Assembly (NCBI RefSeq): GCF_004297125.1
Contig: NZ_SCVD01000040.1
Span: forward strand, 186,001-250,000
Source: Phenylobacterium sp.
GTDB taxonomy: Bacteria; Pseudomonadota; Alphaproteobacteria; Caulobacterales; Caulobacteraceae
DNA: 64,000 bases
Direction: 5' to 3'
This document shows positions 25,687 through 37,745 of the stretch, one piece after another. Each line of letters starts with the position of its first letter. Within the stretch, counting starts at the first letter, position 1. The position numbers and the translations under genes are program-made. The notes beneath the pieces were generated by a model. It saw only the letters and a program-made list of their open reading frames with translations, made no database searches and was not told the origin of the DNA.

Positions 25687-26835
25687 GCGCGCGGCGTCGA
25701 AACGGGCCCACATCGGCGCGCACTCGACCACTTGGCGCTCCTCCATCGCGCGGTCGATGGCCATGACGGTCAGGCCGGCCTCCATCGACTCGTAGGGCGT
25801 CACCGGGAACGCCCCCCGGCCTTCCAGCGCCGCCAGCAGGTCCAGCGCCATGGCCTGGTCGGCGCCGTTGTGGGCGTCGGCGGTCACGCCGCCGTATTCG
25901 ATCTTCTCGGGCTTTCCGCGGAACAGGGCGCGCCGGACCATCAGCTTGTTACGCACCAGGTCGGCGATCAGGGTCCCCTCGGTCCCGGCCACGTACCAGC
26001 GCCGTTCGGTGAGCGCCGTGTGGCTGTTGGCGTGGAAGGAGAGGCGCACGTCGTTGGCGTATTCGATCATCGCCACCTGGTGATCGGTGACGTCCATGTC
26101 GGACTGGAAGGCGTCGTTGGCCGCCCCCCAGCCGGCGTCTCGCAGGACATAGGCGTCCGAGCCGTCCTCGTAGGTCCGCGGCGGCTCGCGGCGCTCCGAG
26201 GTGAAGATCCGCCGGCCCCCGAAGCTGGCGACGCGCTCCGGCCGGGCGCCCACGAGGCGTCCGAACACGTCGAAATCGTGGACCACCTTGTCGAGGAAGT
26301 ACGAGCCGCCCCACGCCTGCTTCCGACGCCAGTTGCGGGCGATATAGCCGCCGTGGTCGGGCGCCAGGTGCTCGGTGGCGTCGATGGAGACGATCTCGCC
26401 CAGGTCGCCGGAGTCCACGCGGCCCAGCACGTCGCGCACGATGGGCAGGGAGCGCATGACCAGGCCGACGTAGACGGGCGGGGACGCGCCCGCGAGGCGC
26501 CGCGCCAGCGCCTCGGTCTCGTCCTCGGTGCGGACGATCGGCTTCTCGGCGAAGATCGGGACGCCCGCGTCCAGCGCCAGCATCAGGTGCTCGAAGTGCA
26601 GGTGGTTCGGCGCGCCCAGCGTCAGGAGGTCGAACGGGCCGGCGCGCAGCAGTTCGGCAGGGCTGTCGAACGCCCGGCCGGCGTGGATGCCAGCGGTCGC
26701 CAGGATCGGCGCGCCGACGGGCGCCGGGTCCGCGTGCCCCACGACGTCGAGGTCCCAGCCCACCTCCTTCATGGCGGCGAGCACGTGGGCGATGCGCTGG
26801 CCAAGGCCGATCACGCCGATGCGGTAGGTGGTCAT
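25645..26835 (-). CDS. Gfo/Idh/MocA family oxidoreductase
   Basis: 396 residues. Rossmann start YRIGVIGLGQRIAHVLAAM with the cofactor strand, then the family signature FAEKPIV (EKP) and the catalytic-domain block GGSYFLDKVVHDFDVFGRLVGA, containing the expected Asp/His pair. Expected to be a cytoplasmic NAD(P)-dependent dehydrogenase acting on a sugar or inositol. The ATG at 26835 gives the correct N-terminus; a longer frame to 26907 has no support. It converges with the PIG-L gene with a 42-base overlap. Confidence 0.9.
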   Translation of the reverse strand: MTTYRIGVIGLGQRIAHVLAAMKEVGWDLDVVGHADPAPVGAPILATAGIHAGRAFDSPAELLRAGPFDLLTLGAPNHLHFEHLMLALDAGVPIFAEKPIVRTEDETEALARRLAGASPPVYVGLVMRSLPIVRDVLGRVDSGDLGEIVSIDATEHLAPDHGGYIARNWRRKQAWGGSYFLDKVVHDFDVFGRLVGARPERVASFGGRRIFTSERREPPRTYEDGSDAYVLRDAGWGAANDAFQSDMDVTDHQVAMIEYANDVRLSFHANSHTALTERRWYVAGTEGTLIADLVRNKLMVRRALFRGKPEKIEYGGVTADAHNGADQAMALDLLAALEGRGAFPVTPYESMEAGLTVMAIDRAMEERQVVECAPMWARFDAARSGVGEQRLADEVL

Positions 26836-26873
26836 GGGCGCATGATGCCCCGGCCAAACACACTCGTCATCCC

Positions 26874-26918
26874 ACGGCCGCCTGCCAGGGCGGACCGGGG
26901 GACCCAAGCGGAGATGAG
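26874..26918. repeat. REP-like palindrome in intergenic DNA
   Basis: A stem CCGCC/GGCGG around TGCCAGG sits between the ends TCATCCC and GGGGGACCC...GATGAGG, resembling the 'TCATCCC...GGGACCC' palindromes also seen at 54083-54185. The surrounding 270-base spacer upstream of the hybrid kinase holds no gene. Confidence 0.4.
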
Positions 26919-27106
26919 GTCGGTGGCGAGGCCGTTTGGGGCCGCCGGATCAGCCTGCGCCCGCGGCATATGGACCCGATGCGGATTCCTCCGGCGACAG
27001 CCGCCCGCCATGGCCCAGCTTCACCATAGGTGTCGGATTTTCCAGCCTTTACCCGACTTCAACGAACCAGGTTCAAAACGAAGGTGAGGTACAGGTTCCA
27101 CGTTCG

Positions 27107-29598
<2,492 letters not shown>

Positions 29599-29602
<4 letters not shown>

Positions 29603-31056
29603 GGTCTCAAGTACACCGGGTTACCCAGCAGCCAGAGCTTGCCGTCCGGGCCGCGCACCTCGACCCGCAGCCACTTGGCCCGGGTGACGTCGACGCTCAA
29701 TGTCCGGGTCTCGTCGGCGGCAAGCGGCTTGCGGTCGGGCCACAGGTTGTCGACGGCGCCGCTGGGGACCGTGATGTCCCCGCCCGCCGCGCCCACGACG
29801 TGGATCTCGACCTCGACGGTCTTCGCCGCGCCGTAGGCCAGAGTCTCGCCCATCGTGGCCGACCTGCCGCCCGCGCGGACCGTCACGTCCAGCAGCCGAT
29901 CCTTCGTCCCTTGGGTGTCGATGAAGACCCGCCCCTTGCGGATGCCGTCCAGGATGGCGTCCTGGCTGAGGTTCTCGGCGTGGACGACGGTGGTGGGCGC
30001 CCCCACGCCGCGCAGGCCGGTCAGGCTGGCGTCGTGGTTGTCCGAGCCGCCGACCGCGGTGACGTGGAAGCCGTCGTTCAGGCGCTGGGTCCAGAACGGG
30101 ATGCCCGACAGCGGGCCGGAACTGTTGATCCCGTTGATCGCCTCGATGGCGGGAATGCGGGCGAAGTCGGTCTTCGCCGTCCAGCCGCAGCCCATGCAGG
30201 TCTCGCCCGACGGCTGGCCGGGATGATTCAGCGAGATGACGCCCTTCGCCGCCTCCACCTGGTCCAGGATCCTGTTCAGGTCGGGCGCGCGCGGGCCGCC
30301 GAGCTGGAAGTCCAGCGGGGCTGTGACGCCGAAGACGTTGGCGTGGCCGTGGAAGGTGGTGACCTCGCGGCCGGGGATCAGCAGCAGGTCGTCGTAGTAG
30401 GGCTGCAACTCGGCCAGGTCCTGGAAGTGGGCCGGGGTGTTGTGGTCGGTCACGGCCACGAAATCGAGGCCGCGCGCCGAGGCCGCCTCCAGGCTCCTGA
30501 ATAGCGGGCAGGGGATGCGCTTGCCGGTGTGCGAGGCGCACGACCCGTCCGAATGCTGGGTGTGCATATGCAGGTCGCCGCGGTACCAGCCCGGCCCGGA
30601 CTTCAGCGGCGCGTCCGCGAAGCCGTGGAACACCGCGGCGCGGTCCTGGGTGATCCTGGCGGTGTAGTCGGCCCGGCCGTCTTTGCGCAGGTTCGGAACG
30701 CCCAGGATCAGCTTCCATTCCCCAGCCGGCAGCGGGCCGGGCAGGTAGGACGGCGTGGCCCAGGTGTCGGTGATCGTGAACTTCGCCTTGTTGCCGCCGC
30801 TCCAGCCCCGGAACCGCTGCGGGTCGCGGACGCCCAGGTCGATCACCGACTTCTGGTCCTTGCCGGTGTAGGCGAACTCGACGCTGACCGAGGTGGTGCC
30901 GGCCGGCACGCGGAACGGGACCTCGCGATAGGTCTGGTGGTCGGCGCCGGTCATGACCCCGGTGAGCGTCAGGGTCTCGGCGGCGGCCGGAAACGCGACG
31001 AGCGCGGCGGCCGAAGCCACCGCGCTCGCGATCATCGAAGCGAGAGCCGCCCGCAT
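29599..31056 (-). CDS. CehA/McbA-type PHP-domain metallohydrolase, exported
   Basis: 485 residues. A signal peptide (about 1-26, AFPAAA) and a beta-rich N-terminal domain (to about 150) precede a PHP-type metal-dependent hydrolase: GDLHMHTQHSDG, AVTDHNT, GREVTTFHGHANVFG, ISLNHPG and SDNHD supply the expected His/Asp/Glu ligands. CehA and McbA relatives hydrolyse carbamate, phosphodiester or similar esters. Its ATG overlaps the stop of the TonB-dependent receptor gene (ATGA), so substrate uptake and periplasmic hydrolysis are probably coupled. The substrate cannot be named from sequence. Confidence 0.85.
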
Positions 31057-33569
31057 CAGAAGCGGTAGAGGATGGCGGCCTTGAAGGTCCGGCCGAGCTC
31101 GGGCCGGGCGAGGTAGTACTTGGAGCCGACCTCGCCGGAGATGAACTGGCCGGCGCGAGGATTGCCCTCGGTCAGCCCGATCTCGTTGGTCAGGTTCGTG
31201 GCGTAGCCGTAGATCGTGACGGCGTCGGTGACATTGTACCGGACCTGGGCGTTCAGCAGGAAGTAGTCCGGGATGGTCAGGGTGTTGGCCAGGTCCGAGA
31301 ACCGCTTGCCGAAGTACTGCAGGTCCAGCTCGGCGCGCAGCTTGCCGTCCAGCAGGTTCACCCCCGGCGTGGCCCGGAAGCTGACCTTCGGCGTGCGGGT
31401 GATGGTGTGGTCGGTGAAGTCGCGCGCCCGCAGGCAGTCCGAACCCGCCGTGGTCACGTCCGACGGCAGCGGACAGGCGCCGCCCACTTTGGCGACCCGC
31501 TCGTTGAAGATGAACTTGCCCAGGTGCGGGTCCTGCAGGGTGGCCTGCACGGTCATGTCGAACCACTCGGTCGGCCGCATCTGGCCTTCCAGCTCGAAGC
31601 CGTAGGTCTCGGTGGAGGCGAACTCGGTGCGGCTGATGAAGCTGTTGGTCGCCAGGTCGAAGACGGTCTCGCTGAAGCTCTGGCTGTCGAACTTCGTCAG
31701 GAACCCGGTGAGGTAGACCGAGAACATCGGCCGATCGACCTTGATGCCCGCCTCGTAGAGGTCGCTGGTCGAGGACCGCGGCGCGGTGTTCGTCGGGTTG
31801 GTGATGAAGTCGCCCAGCGACGGCAGGCGGAAACCCTTGGTGTAGCGGGCATAGGCGCCCACGTCGGGGTTGAACTGGTAGTTCACGGCCACCGAGCCGC
31901 CCCAGTCGTCGAACTTGCGGTCCAGCGGCGTGAAGACCCCGTTGCCGCTGATCGCCTGGTCGTCGGCGAAGCTGGTCGTCTGGTTGAGGTTGATCGTCGA
32001 GCTGCCCTCGTTGCGGCCCGAGAGCTTGATGTGCTCCCAGCGGGCGCCGAAGTCGACGCGCAGCTTGTCGGTGATCTGCCATTCGTCGGCCGCGTAGAGC
32101 GCCCAGGTGTCGGACTTGCCCTCGGCGTTGTTGAACTGGGTGCCGTAGCGCGAGAACCCGTTCTCGGTGAAGTTGGCCACCACCTGGCCTGCCGCGTTCA
32201 CGCCTTGCAGGTTCAGCAGCCGGGCGTTGTCGCGCACGTCGATCAGCACGCTGGATCCGGCCTGGAAGAAGGTCTCCTCGGCGTTGGCGTAATAGATGCC
32301 GAACGCCACGTCGTGGCTCTGGCCGCCGACCTCGAACCGGCGCTGGAAGCGCAGGTCGTTGATCACCTCGTCCAGGGTGATGTCCTGGGTGCGCATCGCC
32401 GCGTCCATCACCAGGCCCTGGCCGTTCTGGTTGGCCACGTCGAACGCCTGGCCGCCGTTGACGTAGGTCAGCCTACCGCTGACGACGCCGAGCGAGGCGC
32501 CGCGGGCCACGTCGCGGGCGATCCGCACCGAGGCCGCTTCGGGCGTGTTCGGGAACAGGGCCGAGCGGGTGAAGTCGCTGGTCCGGTAGCGGAAGCCTTC
32601 CTTGATCTCCCAGCCGGCGAACTCAAGTGTCCCCTGGACCGTGTACTGGGTCAGCTTGATGTCCGAGCCCTTGGTCTGGTCGAAGTCGAAGGGGCCACGG
32701 TTGGTGCGGAAGACGAGCTTGCTGGTCTCCGGGCCGGCGAGCGTGCCGTAGTTGGCGTCGAAGCCCGGGATCTCGGCGGTGCCGCCGTGGGAATTGAAGG
32801 TCAGCGGCACCGGCAGGTAGAAGATGGTGTTGTCGTCGATGTGCTTGACGTTCAGGTCGATGGAGCCGCCTTCAAAGTCGCGGCCGACCGAGAACCGCAC
32901 CTGGCCGCCCTCGTTGCCCTTGAAGCCCGGGTCACGGACGCCGTCGTCCGAACGGTAGAAGCCGCCCAGGCCCACGCGGAACCCGGCGACGGGACCGCCG
33001 ACCCAGGCGTCGCCGCGCCAGTAGCCCCAGTCGCCGATCTCCGCCTTGGCGAGGCCTTCGAACTGGTCCGAGCCCTTGCGGGTGATGAAGTTGATCGTGC
33101 CGCCCGGCGCGTAGGAGGCGAAGATCGAGGACGGGCCGCCGCGCACGACCTCGACGCGGTTCACGGTCTCGTCCATCCGGAACGAGAAGTCGGTGTTGAG
33201 GAAGCCCAGGCCGCCGTCGTGCTGCACGGGCAGGCCGTCTTCCTGCAGGGCGATGGCCGCGAAGCCCTCGATCGGGATGCCGCGGGCGCGGATGTTGGCG
33301 CCGCCGACGCCGCCCGAGGCTTCCACCCACAGGCCGGGCACATTCTTCAGCACCTCGGCCACGCTGGGCGGGGACTGCATGCGGATCTTCTCTTCCGAGA
33401 CGGTCGTGATGGCGTACGAGGCCTCGACCTTCTTCTGTCCCTCGGTCCCGGCCCGGCCGGTGACCACCAGCTCCTCGACCGTGGAGGGGGCGTCCGCATC
33501 CGCCGCGAAGGCGGGAAGGGCGCAGGCCAGGGCCGATACGGCGGCCGCAGCGAAGAGAACTGGCTTCAT
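31056..33569 (-). CDS. TonB-dependent outer-membrane receptor
   Basis: 837 residues from the ATG at 33569, which has AGGGGG eight bases upstream; an earlier ATG at 33593 lacks one. Signal peptide 1-22 (PAFA), a TonB-box-like EELVVTGR, plug domain with AEVLKNVPGLWV and VEVVRGGPSSIFAS...GGTINFIT, and a long beta-barrel ending in the terminal aromatic motif LYRF. It imports a ligand across the outer membrane using TonB energy. The first gene of a two-gene operon with a periplasmic CehA-type hydrolase, so the ligand is probably that enzyme's substrate. No FecR/sigma pair is adjacent. Confidence 0.93.
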   Translation of the reverse strand: MKPVLFAAAAVSALACALPAFAADADAPSTVEELVVTGRAGTEGQKKVEASYAITTVSEEKIRMQSPPSVAEVLKNVPGLWVEASGGVGGANIRARGIPIEGFAAIALQEDGLPVQHDGGLGFLNTDFSFRMDETVNRVEVVRGGPSSIFASYAPGGTINFITRKGSDQFEGLAKAEIGDWGYWRGDAWVGGPVAGFRVGLGGFYRSDDGVRDPGFKGNEGGQVRFSVGRDFEGGSIDLNVKHIDDNTIFYLPVPLTFNSHGGTAEIPGFDANYGTLAGPETSKLVFRTNRGPFDFDQTKGSDIKLTQYTVQGTLEFAGWEIKEGFRYRTSDFTRSALFPNTPEAASVRIARDVARGASLGVVSGRLTYVNGGQAFDVANQNGQGLVMDAAMRTQDITLDEVINDLRFQRRFEVGGQSHDVAFGIYYANAEETFFQAGSSVLIDVRDNARLLNLQGVNAAGQVVANFTENGFSRYGTQFNNAEGKSDTWALYAADEWQITDKLRVDFGARWEHIKLSGRNEGSSTINLNQTTSFADDQAISGNGVFTPLDRKFDDWGGSVAVNYQFNPDVGAYARYTKGFRLPSLGDFITNPTNTAPRSSTSDLYEAGIKVDRPMFSVYLTGFLTKFDSQSFSETVFDLATNSFISRTEFASTETYGFELEGQMRPTEWFDMTVQATLQDPHLGKFIFNERVAKVGGACPLPSDVTTAGSDCLRARDFTDHTITRTPKVSFRATPGVNLLDGKLRAELDLQYFGKRFSDLANTLTIPDYFLLNAQVRYNVTDAVTIYGYATNLTNEIGLTEGNPRAGQFISGEVGSKYYLARPELGRTFKAAILYRF

Positions 33570-33614
33570 CGAGATCCCCCTGGGAGCATTCAAAGGAGCT
33601 CTCTTAGGCTCCCC

Positions 33615-33633
33615 TGTTATCGATTACATGACA
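33615..33633. promoter_or_regulatory. Imperfect dyad upstream of TonB receptor gene
   Basis: TGTTATCGATTACATGACA is an imperfect palindrome (TGT...ACA ends, symmetric at 12 of 19 positions) in an unusually AT-rich 100-base stretch, 46 bases upstream of the receptor start. It is a plausible operator for a repressor or activator; no cognate regulator is adjacent. Confidence 0.3.
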
Positions 33634-33838
33634 GGATGATGGAATATGCAATCCATGCTGCGTGGAGAATGGAAATATTCAGCCATGCTAATTTTGATAC
33701 GAGGATGCCAAATGAGGGGGCGGGGCCGGCCTCTCGCCTGGCATCCCTCCGCAGTCGACGACGCGTCAAGGCGCGAGGCGCGACCGTGGATTCGTCGGTC
33801 GCGCCCGCCCTTGTCAGGCGATCTACGTCGAAGCGGCC

Positions 33839-34999
33839 CTAGGGCGCGTCGTTCGAGAAGATGATGGTGCCGGAGGCCGCGAACATCCCGCCGACGCCGT
33901 GGCAGACGCTGATCTTCGCGCCGTCCACCTGGGCCGGTGCGATCCCGCGCATCTGCCGGACGCTCTCCTGCAGGGCGTACATGCCGTACATCCCGGAGTG
34001 CATGTAGCTGAGCCCGCCGCCGTTGGTGTTGAGCGGCAGCCTGCCGCCCCCTTTTCCATCCTTGGGGGGCGCGGTGTTGCGCTCGCGGATGAACCCGGCC
34101 GCCTCGCCCGGCTTGCAGAAGCCCAGGTCCTCCAGGCCGTACAGCGGCAGGTGGGCGAAGGCGTCGTAGATCATCAGGTGGTCGATGTCGGCGTGGCCGA
34201 TACCCGCCGTCTCGAACGCCTTCTTCCCCGAAACCCGGAACGCCTTGGACGAGGTGAAGTCCTCCATCTGGCTGACCATCGGCGTCTCGACGCTCTCGCC
34301 CGTGCCCAGCACGTAGACCGGCTTCTGGGGGAAGTCCTTGGCCCGCTCGGCCGACGTCAGGATCAGCGCCCCGCCGCCGTCGGTGACCAGGCAGCACATC
34401 AGCTTGGTGAAGGGCCAGGCGATCATGTCGGCGTTCATGACGTCGTCGACGCTCAGCGGGTCCTTGAAGCTGGCGCGCGGGTTTTTCGCCGCCCACTCCC
34501 GTTGGATGGTCGCCACCGGCGCCATGTCCTCGGGCTTCAGGCCATAGGTCTTCAGGTAGCGGAGCACGGGGATCGTGAACATGGTCGGCGGCCCGGCCAC
34601 GCCATAGGGCATCTCGAATTGCCCCATCAGGCTGGACGGCGCCCGGCCGAACCCGCTGGAGCCTACCCGCGACCGCCCGCTCTCGCCGTGGGTGATCAGG
34701 ATGGTGGTGGCCAGTCCGGCGTTGATCGCCGCCGCCGCATGGCGGACGTGCAGCATGAACGAGCACCCGCCGACGCTGGTGCCGTCGGCGTAGGTCGGTG
34801 TGATTCCCAGGTAGTGCGCCAGCTCGACGGGGCTGATCCCGGCGGTGGCGACGCCGTCGATGTCCGACGGCTTCAGGCCCGCGTCGGCCATGGCGTTCAG
34901 GGCGGCGTCGGCGTGCAGGCCGATCACGGAGACATCCGGGATCTTGCCCATCTTCGTGGTCTCGGCGGCGCCGACCACGGCGACTGATTTCGGCTTCAT
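33839..34999 (-). CDS. Thiolase-like acyltransferase (SCP-x/Ltp type)
   Basis: 386 residues. N-terminal VAVVGAAETTKMG and central blocks (CCLVTDGGGALILTSAERA; DAFAHLPLYGLEDLGFCKPGEA; TNGGGLSYMHSGMYGMYAL) are those of SCP-x-type thiolases and lipid-transfer proteins. C79 in SVGGCSFM sits where the nucleophilic Cys of thiolases is found. ATG 34999 is preferred over a TTG at 35008 because of a GGGAG site at suitable distance. It is downstream of a DUF35 gene; such thiolase-DUF35 pairs include retro-aldolases that shorten CoA-linked side chains (Ltp2/ChsH2 in steroid degradation). Whether this pair is a thiolase or an aldolase is undecided. Confidence 0.85.
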   Translation of the reverse strand: MKPKSVAVVGAAETTKMGKIPDVSVIGLHADAALNAMADAGLKPSDIDGVATAGISPVELAHYLGITPTYADGTSVGGCSFMLHVRHAAAAINAGLATTILITHGESGRSRVGSSGFGRAPSSLMGQFEMPYGVAGPPTMFTIPVLRYLKTYGLKPEDMAPVATIQREWAAKNPRASFKDPLSVDDVMNADMIAWPFTKLMCCLVTDGGGALILTSAERAKDFPQKPVYVLGTGESVETPMVSQMEDFTSSKAFRVSGKKAFETAGIGHADIDHLMIYDAFAHLPLYGLEDLGFCKPGEAAGFIRERNTAPPKDGKGGGRLPLNTNGGGLSYMHSGMYGMYALQESVRQMRGIAPAQVDGAKISVCHGVGGMFAASGTIIFSNDAP

Positions 35000-35004
35000 G
35001 TGGC

Positions 35005-35412
35005 TCAAGCTCCCGCCGGCGCGAACAGGGGAAGCGTGATCTCGTCGCTCTGCTTGGCGAACGCGACCTTGAGCGGCATGTCCAATTGCAGCGCCTCGGG
35101 CGTCTGCGGACAGTCCACGATGTTGGTCATCATGGTCGGCCCCTCGGCCAGCTTCACCACCGCGATGGCGTAGGGCTCGGTTCCCATGTCGGGCCGTGGC
35201 CGCTGGTTGATGACGTAGGACCAGAGCACGCCCGTGCCCGACGCCTTGTAGACCTCCACGTCACGGCTCCCGCACTTCGGGCAGAAGGGGCGCGGCGGGA
35301 AGTAGCTCTCGGCGCAGGCGGTGCAGCGCTGCAGGCGAAGCTCGCCGTCCCTGCACCCGTCCCAGAAATGGCGCGTCTCCGGAGTCGGCTCCGGCAACAT
35401 ACGTGGAGGCAT
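35005..35412 (-). CDS. DUF35 zinc-ribbon/OB-fold acyl-CoA-associated protein
   Basis: 135 residues. A rubredoxin-like zinc ribbon with C30, C33, C44 and C47 (CTAC and CPKC), followed by an OB-fold (GTGVLWSYVINQRPRPD, YAIAVVKLAEGP), the full DUF35 layout. These proteins bind acyl-CoA and partner SCP-x-type thiolases or aldolases, and the thiolase-like gene begins immediately downstream. Together they should form a CoA-ester-cleaving complex. Intact and of normal length. Confidence 0.88.
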   Translation of the reverse strand: MPPRMLPEPTPETRHFWDGCRDGELRLQRCTACAESYFPPRPFCPKCGSRDVEVYKASGTGVLWSYVINQRPRPDMGTEPYAIAVVKLAEGPTMMTNIVDCPQTPEALQLDMPLKVAFAKQSDEITLPLFAPAGA

Positions 35413-35531
35413 ACTGAAATCCGTCCCTTCGAAATCTCGGTCTGTTTTGGCGTGCGAAATAGCAGGCGCGCGCCAGCAAAGACGAGACCGCGGCGCTTGT
35501 CACGCGCCGAACGGGATCCCGCAGCGTGACC

Positions 35532-35945
35532 CTAGAAGCGGCTGGTCGGCGTCTGCCCGAACGCCTCGACGTCGGCGGCGGTGACGGGCTCCTTGTAGTC
35601 GTTGCCGAAGTGCGTGCGCAGGTAGGTGAGGAGCGCCTGGGCCTGCGCCTTGCTCAGCGCATCCTTGAACCAGGGCATGCCGCCCTTGCCATTCGCCACG
35701 ATGTAGGCGGCGTAGCCGGTTGTCCCCAGCCGGGGATTGCTGGCCAGGGCCGGGAAGGCGCCCGCGCCTACCGCGCCCTTGGCGTCGGCCATGTGGCAGG
35801 CCTGGCAATAGGTCCGATAGACCTCCTCGCCGGTCTTCGCCACCGGCGGCTTGGAGCCTCCGGGGCCGGGCTCGTCGGCGAAGGCCGGGGCGGCCGTGAG
35901 GGCCAGGGCGGCGAGGGCGCCCAGGAAGAAGCGGTGCGACGTCAT
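35532..35945 (-). CDS. Periplasmic c-type cytochrome
   Basis: 137 residues. Signal peptide 1-23 (APAFA), one haem-binding CQACH motif (residues about 47-51), and an axial-ligand Met in the GGMPWF region, as in class I cytochrome c. It starts two bases after the stop of the flavin amine oxidase gene, so both come from one message. The obvious role is electron acceptor for that exported flavoenzyme, passing electrons to the respiratory chain. The NicA2-CycN pair of nicotine degradation is a known precedent. Confidence 0.9.
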   Translation of the reverse strand: MTSHRFFLGALAALALTAAPAFADEPGPGGSKPPVAKTGEEVYRTYCQACHMADAKGAVGAGAFPALASNPRLGTTGYAAYIVANGKGGMPWFKDALSKAQAQALLTYLRTHFGNDYKEPVTAADVEAFGQTPTSRF

Positions 35946-35947
35946 GC

Positions 35948-37540
35948 TCAGGCCTCCAGCGCGCGTTTGTGCAGGCGGGTGATGGCGTCCAGGGCGGAGA
36001 GCAGCGAGCCCTCCATCCAGCAGCCGACGTAGGACGCGTGCTCGCCGGCCAGCACGATGCGATCCTCCAGCGCGACCAGCTCCTGGTAGTGCTCGCGCCG
36101 CGTGTCCTCGTTCCACCGCGCGCAGCAGCCCATCACCCAGGGGACGCGGTTCCAGGCCACCGAGGCCCCGTTCATGAACTCCTTGCGGTATTGCTGCGGG
36201 TGGAAGACCGAACCCTGCGCCAGGGCGACCTCGATCCGCTGCTCGGGCGTCATCCCGCCCAGCCGGTAGCCGCCCGGCCCCCCGGCGAACGCGCCCAGCA
36301 GCACCGCTGGCCCATCCTGGAAGAAGTTGTTGTTGGGATACGAGATCAGGCCGATCTCCTGGCTGGTGAAGGAGTGGCCGCCGAAGATGTCCTGGTCCTC
36401 CTCCCAGAACCGCCGGCGCATCTCCAGCCCGATCTTCACCGAGTTGGAGTACGGCACGGCGGCGATGGCGGCCTGCTTCTTCTCCGACAGGTTGCTCTCG
36501 ATCTGGCTCAGCACCGTCAGCGGGATGGTGCAGACGCAGTAGTCGGCCTTGGCCGTGGTCGCCACGCCCTTCACCGTGTCGGTATAGGTCACCGACACCC
36601 CGCTCTTGTCCTGGAAGAGCTTGGTGACCTTGGCGTTGTAGGTGACCAGCCGCCCGACCTGGCGGGCGAAGCCCTCGCCGATCTTGCCCATCCCGCCCAC
36701 CGGCTGGAACATCGTGGTCTGGAACTCGTCGTTCATGAAGAACGACATGTTCGCCGCGATGCCCGATCTCAGCACCTGGTCGAACGGCAACAGGTCCGAG
36801 GGTTTGGGCGCGCCGTTGACGCCGCCGCCGGGCGGCAGCTCGAAGCCACGATGGCTCGAAGACGCCATGCCCTTCACATAGCGCATGTCCTTGTCGAGCA
36901 TGCCCCAGCCGCGCAACGCCTCCTTGAGGCGGTCGGTGTCCTCGGGCGTCAGCTTGGCGTCCAGCGCCTTCTGGTCGATGGCCTTGCCCAGCAGCTCGGC
37001 GATGTTGCCCTCGAAGTCCGCGGCCAGCGAGCGGAACCGCTGCGGTTGGCCCCCGAACGCGTCGACGTTGTGGACATAGGTGTTGTGGTTGAACTGGATG
37101 AAGGGTTCCAGCGCCACGCCGAACGCCTTGCAGTAGTGCAGCAGGGTCTTGTGGTGGTGCGGGATCCGCCACGGGCCGGGGTTCAGATAGTTGCCCTTCG
37201 CGAAGCCCACGTTCTGGGTCGCCCCGCCCATCTCCGTGATCTTGTCGCCGCCGTAGATCGACCAGTTCCGGCCGCCGGGGCGGTTCTGGTACTCCAGGAT
37301 CTGCACCTTGTAGCCGGCCTTCTCCAGCTCGTAGGCCGCCAGCATCCCCGCCAGGCCGGCCCCCAGCACGATCACGGTGGAGCCCTTGCGCGCGCCCTCC
37401 AGCTTCGGCGGGCCGGGGAAGCGGGTCTCGGCCGCGTGCCCGAAGGTGGTCATCATCTGATAGACCGCCGCCGTCCCGCCCATCAGCCCGATGGCGTTCA
37501 GCAACTGCCGCCGCGTCGGCGTCCGCCGTCCCGAATCCAT
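35948..37540 (-). CDS. Tat-exported flavin amine oxidase/dehydrogenase
   Basis: 530 residues. N-terminal RRTPTRRQLLNAIGLMG fits a twin-arginine-type leader with hydrophobic stretch. The FAD site is VIVLGAGLAGMLAAYELEKAG plus GGRNWSI, with the C-terminal GEHASYVGCWMEGSLLSALDAI closing it, as in flavin monoamine oxidases. GAGGGGCAG-like purine-rich sequence precedes the ATG. Next gene is a periplasmic cytochrome c, arguing for a dehydrogenase that donates electrons to it rather than to oxygen. The amine substrate is unknown; the sequence type covers tyramine, polyamine and nicotine-like amines. Confidence 0.88.
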   Translation of the reverse strand: MDSGRRTPTRRQLLNAIGLMGGTAAVYQMMTTFGHAAETRFPGPPKLEGARKGSTVIVLGAGLAGMLAAYELEKAGYKVQILEYQNRPGGRNWSIYGGDKITEMGGATQNVGFAKGNYLNPGPWRIPHHHKTLLHYCKAFGVALEPFIQFNHNTYVHNVDAFGGQPQRFRSLAADFEGNIAELLGKAIDQKALDAKLTPEDTDRLKEALRGWGMLDKDMRYVKGMASSSHRGFELPPGGGVNGAPKPSDLLPFDQVLRSGIAANMSFFMNDEFQTTMFQPVGGMGKIGEGFARQVGRLVTYNAKVTKLFQDKSGVSVTYTDTVKGVATTAKADYCVCTIPLTVLSQIESNLSEKKQAAIAAVPYSNSVKIGLEMRRRFWEEDQDIFGGHSFTSQEIGLISYPNNNFFQDGPAVLLGAFAGGPGGYRLGGMTPEQRIEVALAQGSVFHPQQYRKEFMNGASVAWNRVPWVMGCCARWNEDTRREHYQELVALEDRIVLAGEHASYVGCWMEGSLLSALDAITRLHKRALEA

Positions 37541-37745
37541 GTCTGCCCCTCAATTCCGCCGTCTTGTCGCCCCGGCCTACAAAGCCACGGCGCGAAGGGG
37601 AGGGGGCGTCCGCCGCCCGACCCCCAGAATTGCGCGGCCTGCGCAGAAATGGGCGGCGAGTGTCTAGCGCGTGGGCGCCGGAGCCCTTGCAAGCCGGCCG
37701 GACGGCAGGCCAGATGCCGCCAAATCAGAAACCACGGGGACGGAC

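Noticed and set aside
33646..33864. Short plus-strand frame in the AT-rich spacer upstream of the TonB receptor gene
   Set aside because: No ribosome site, Arg-rich ending opposite a thiolase gene, and no similarity to a known family; treated as non-coding promoter DNA.
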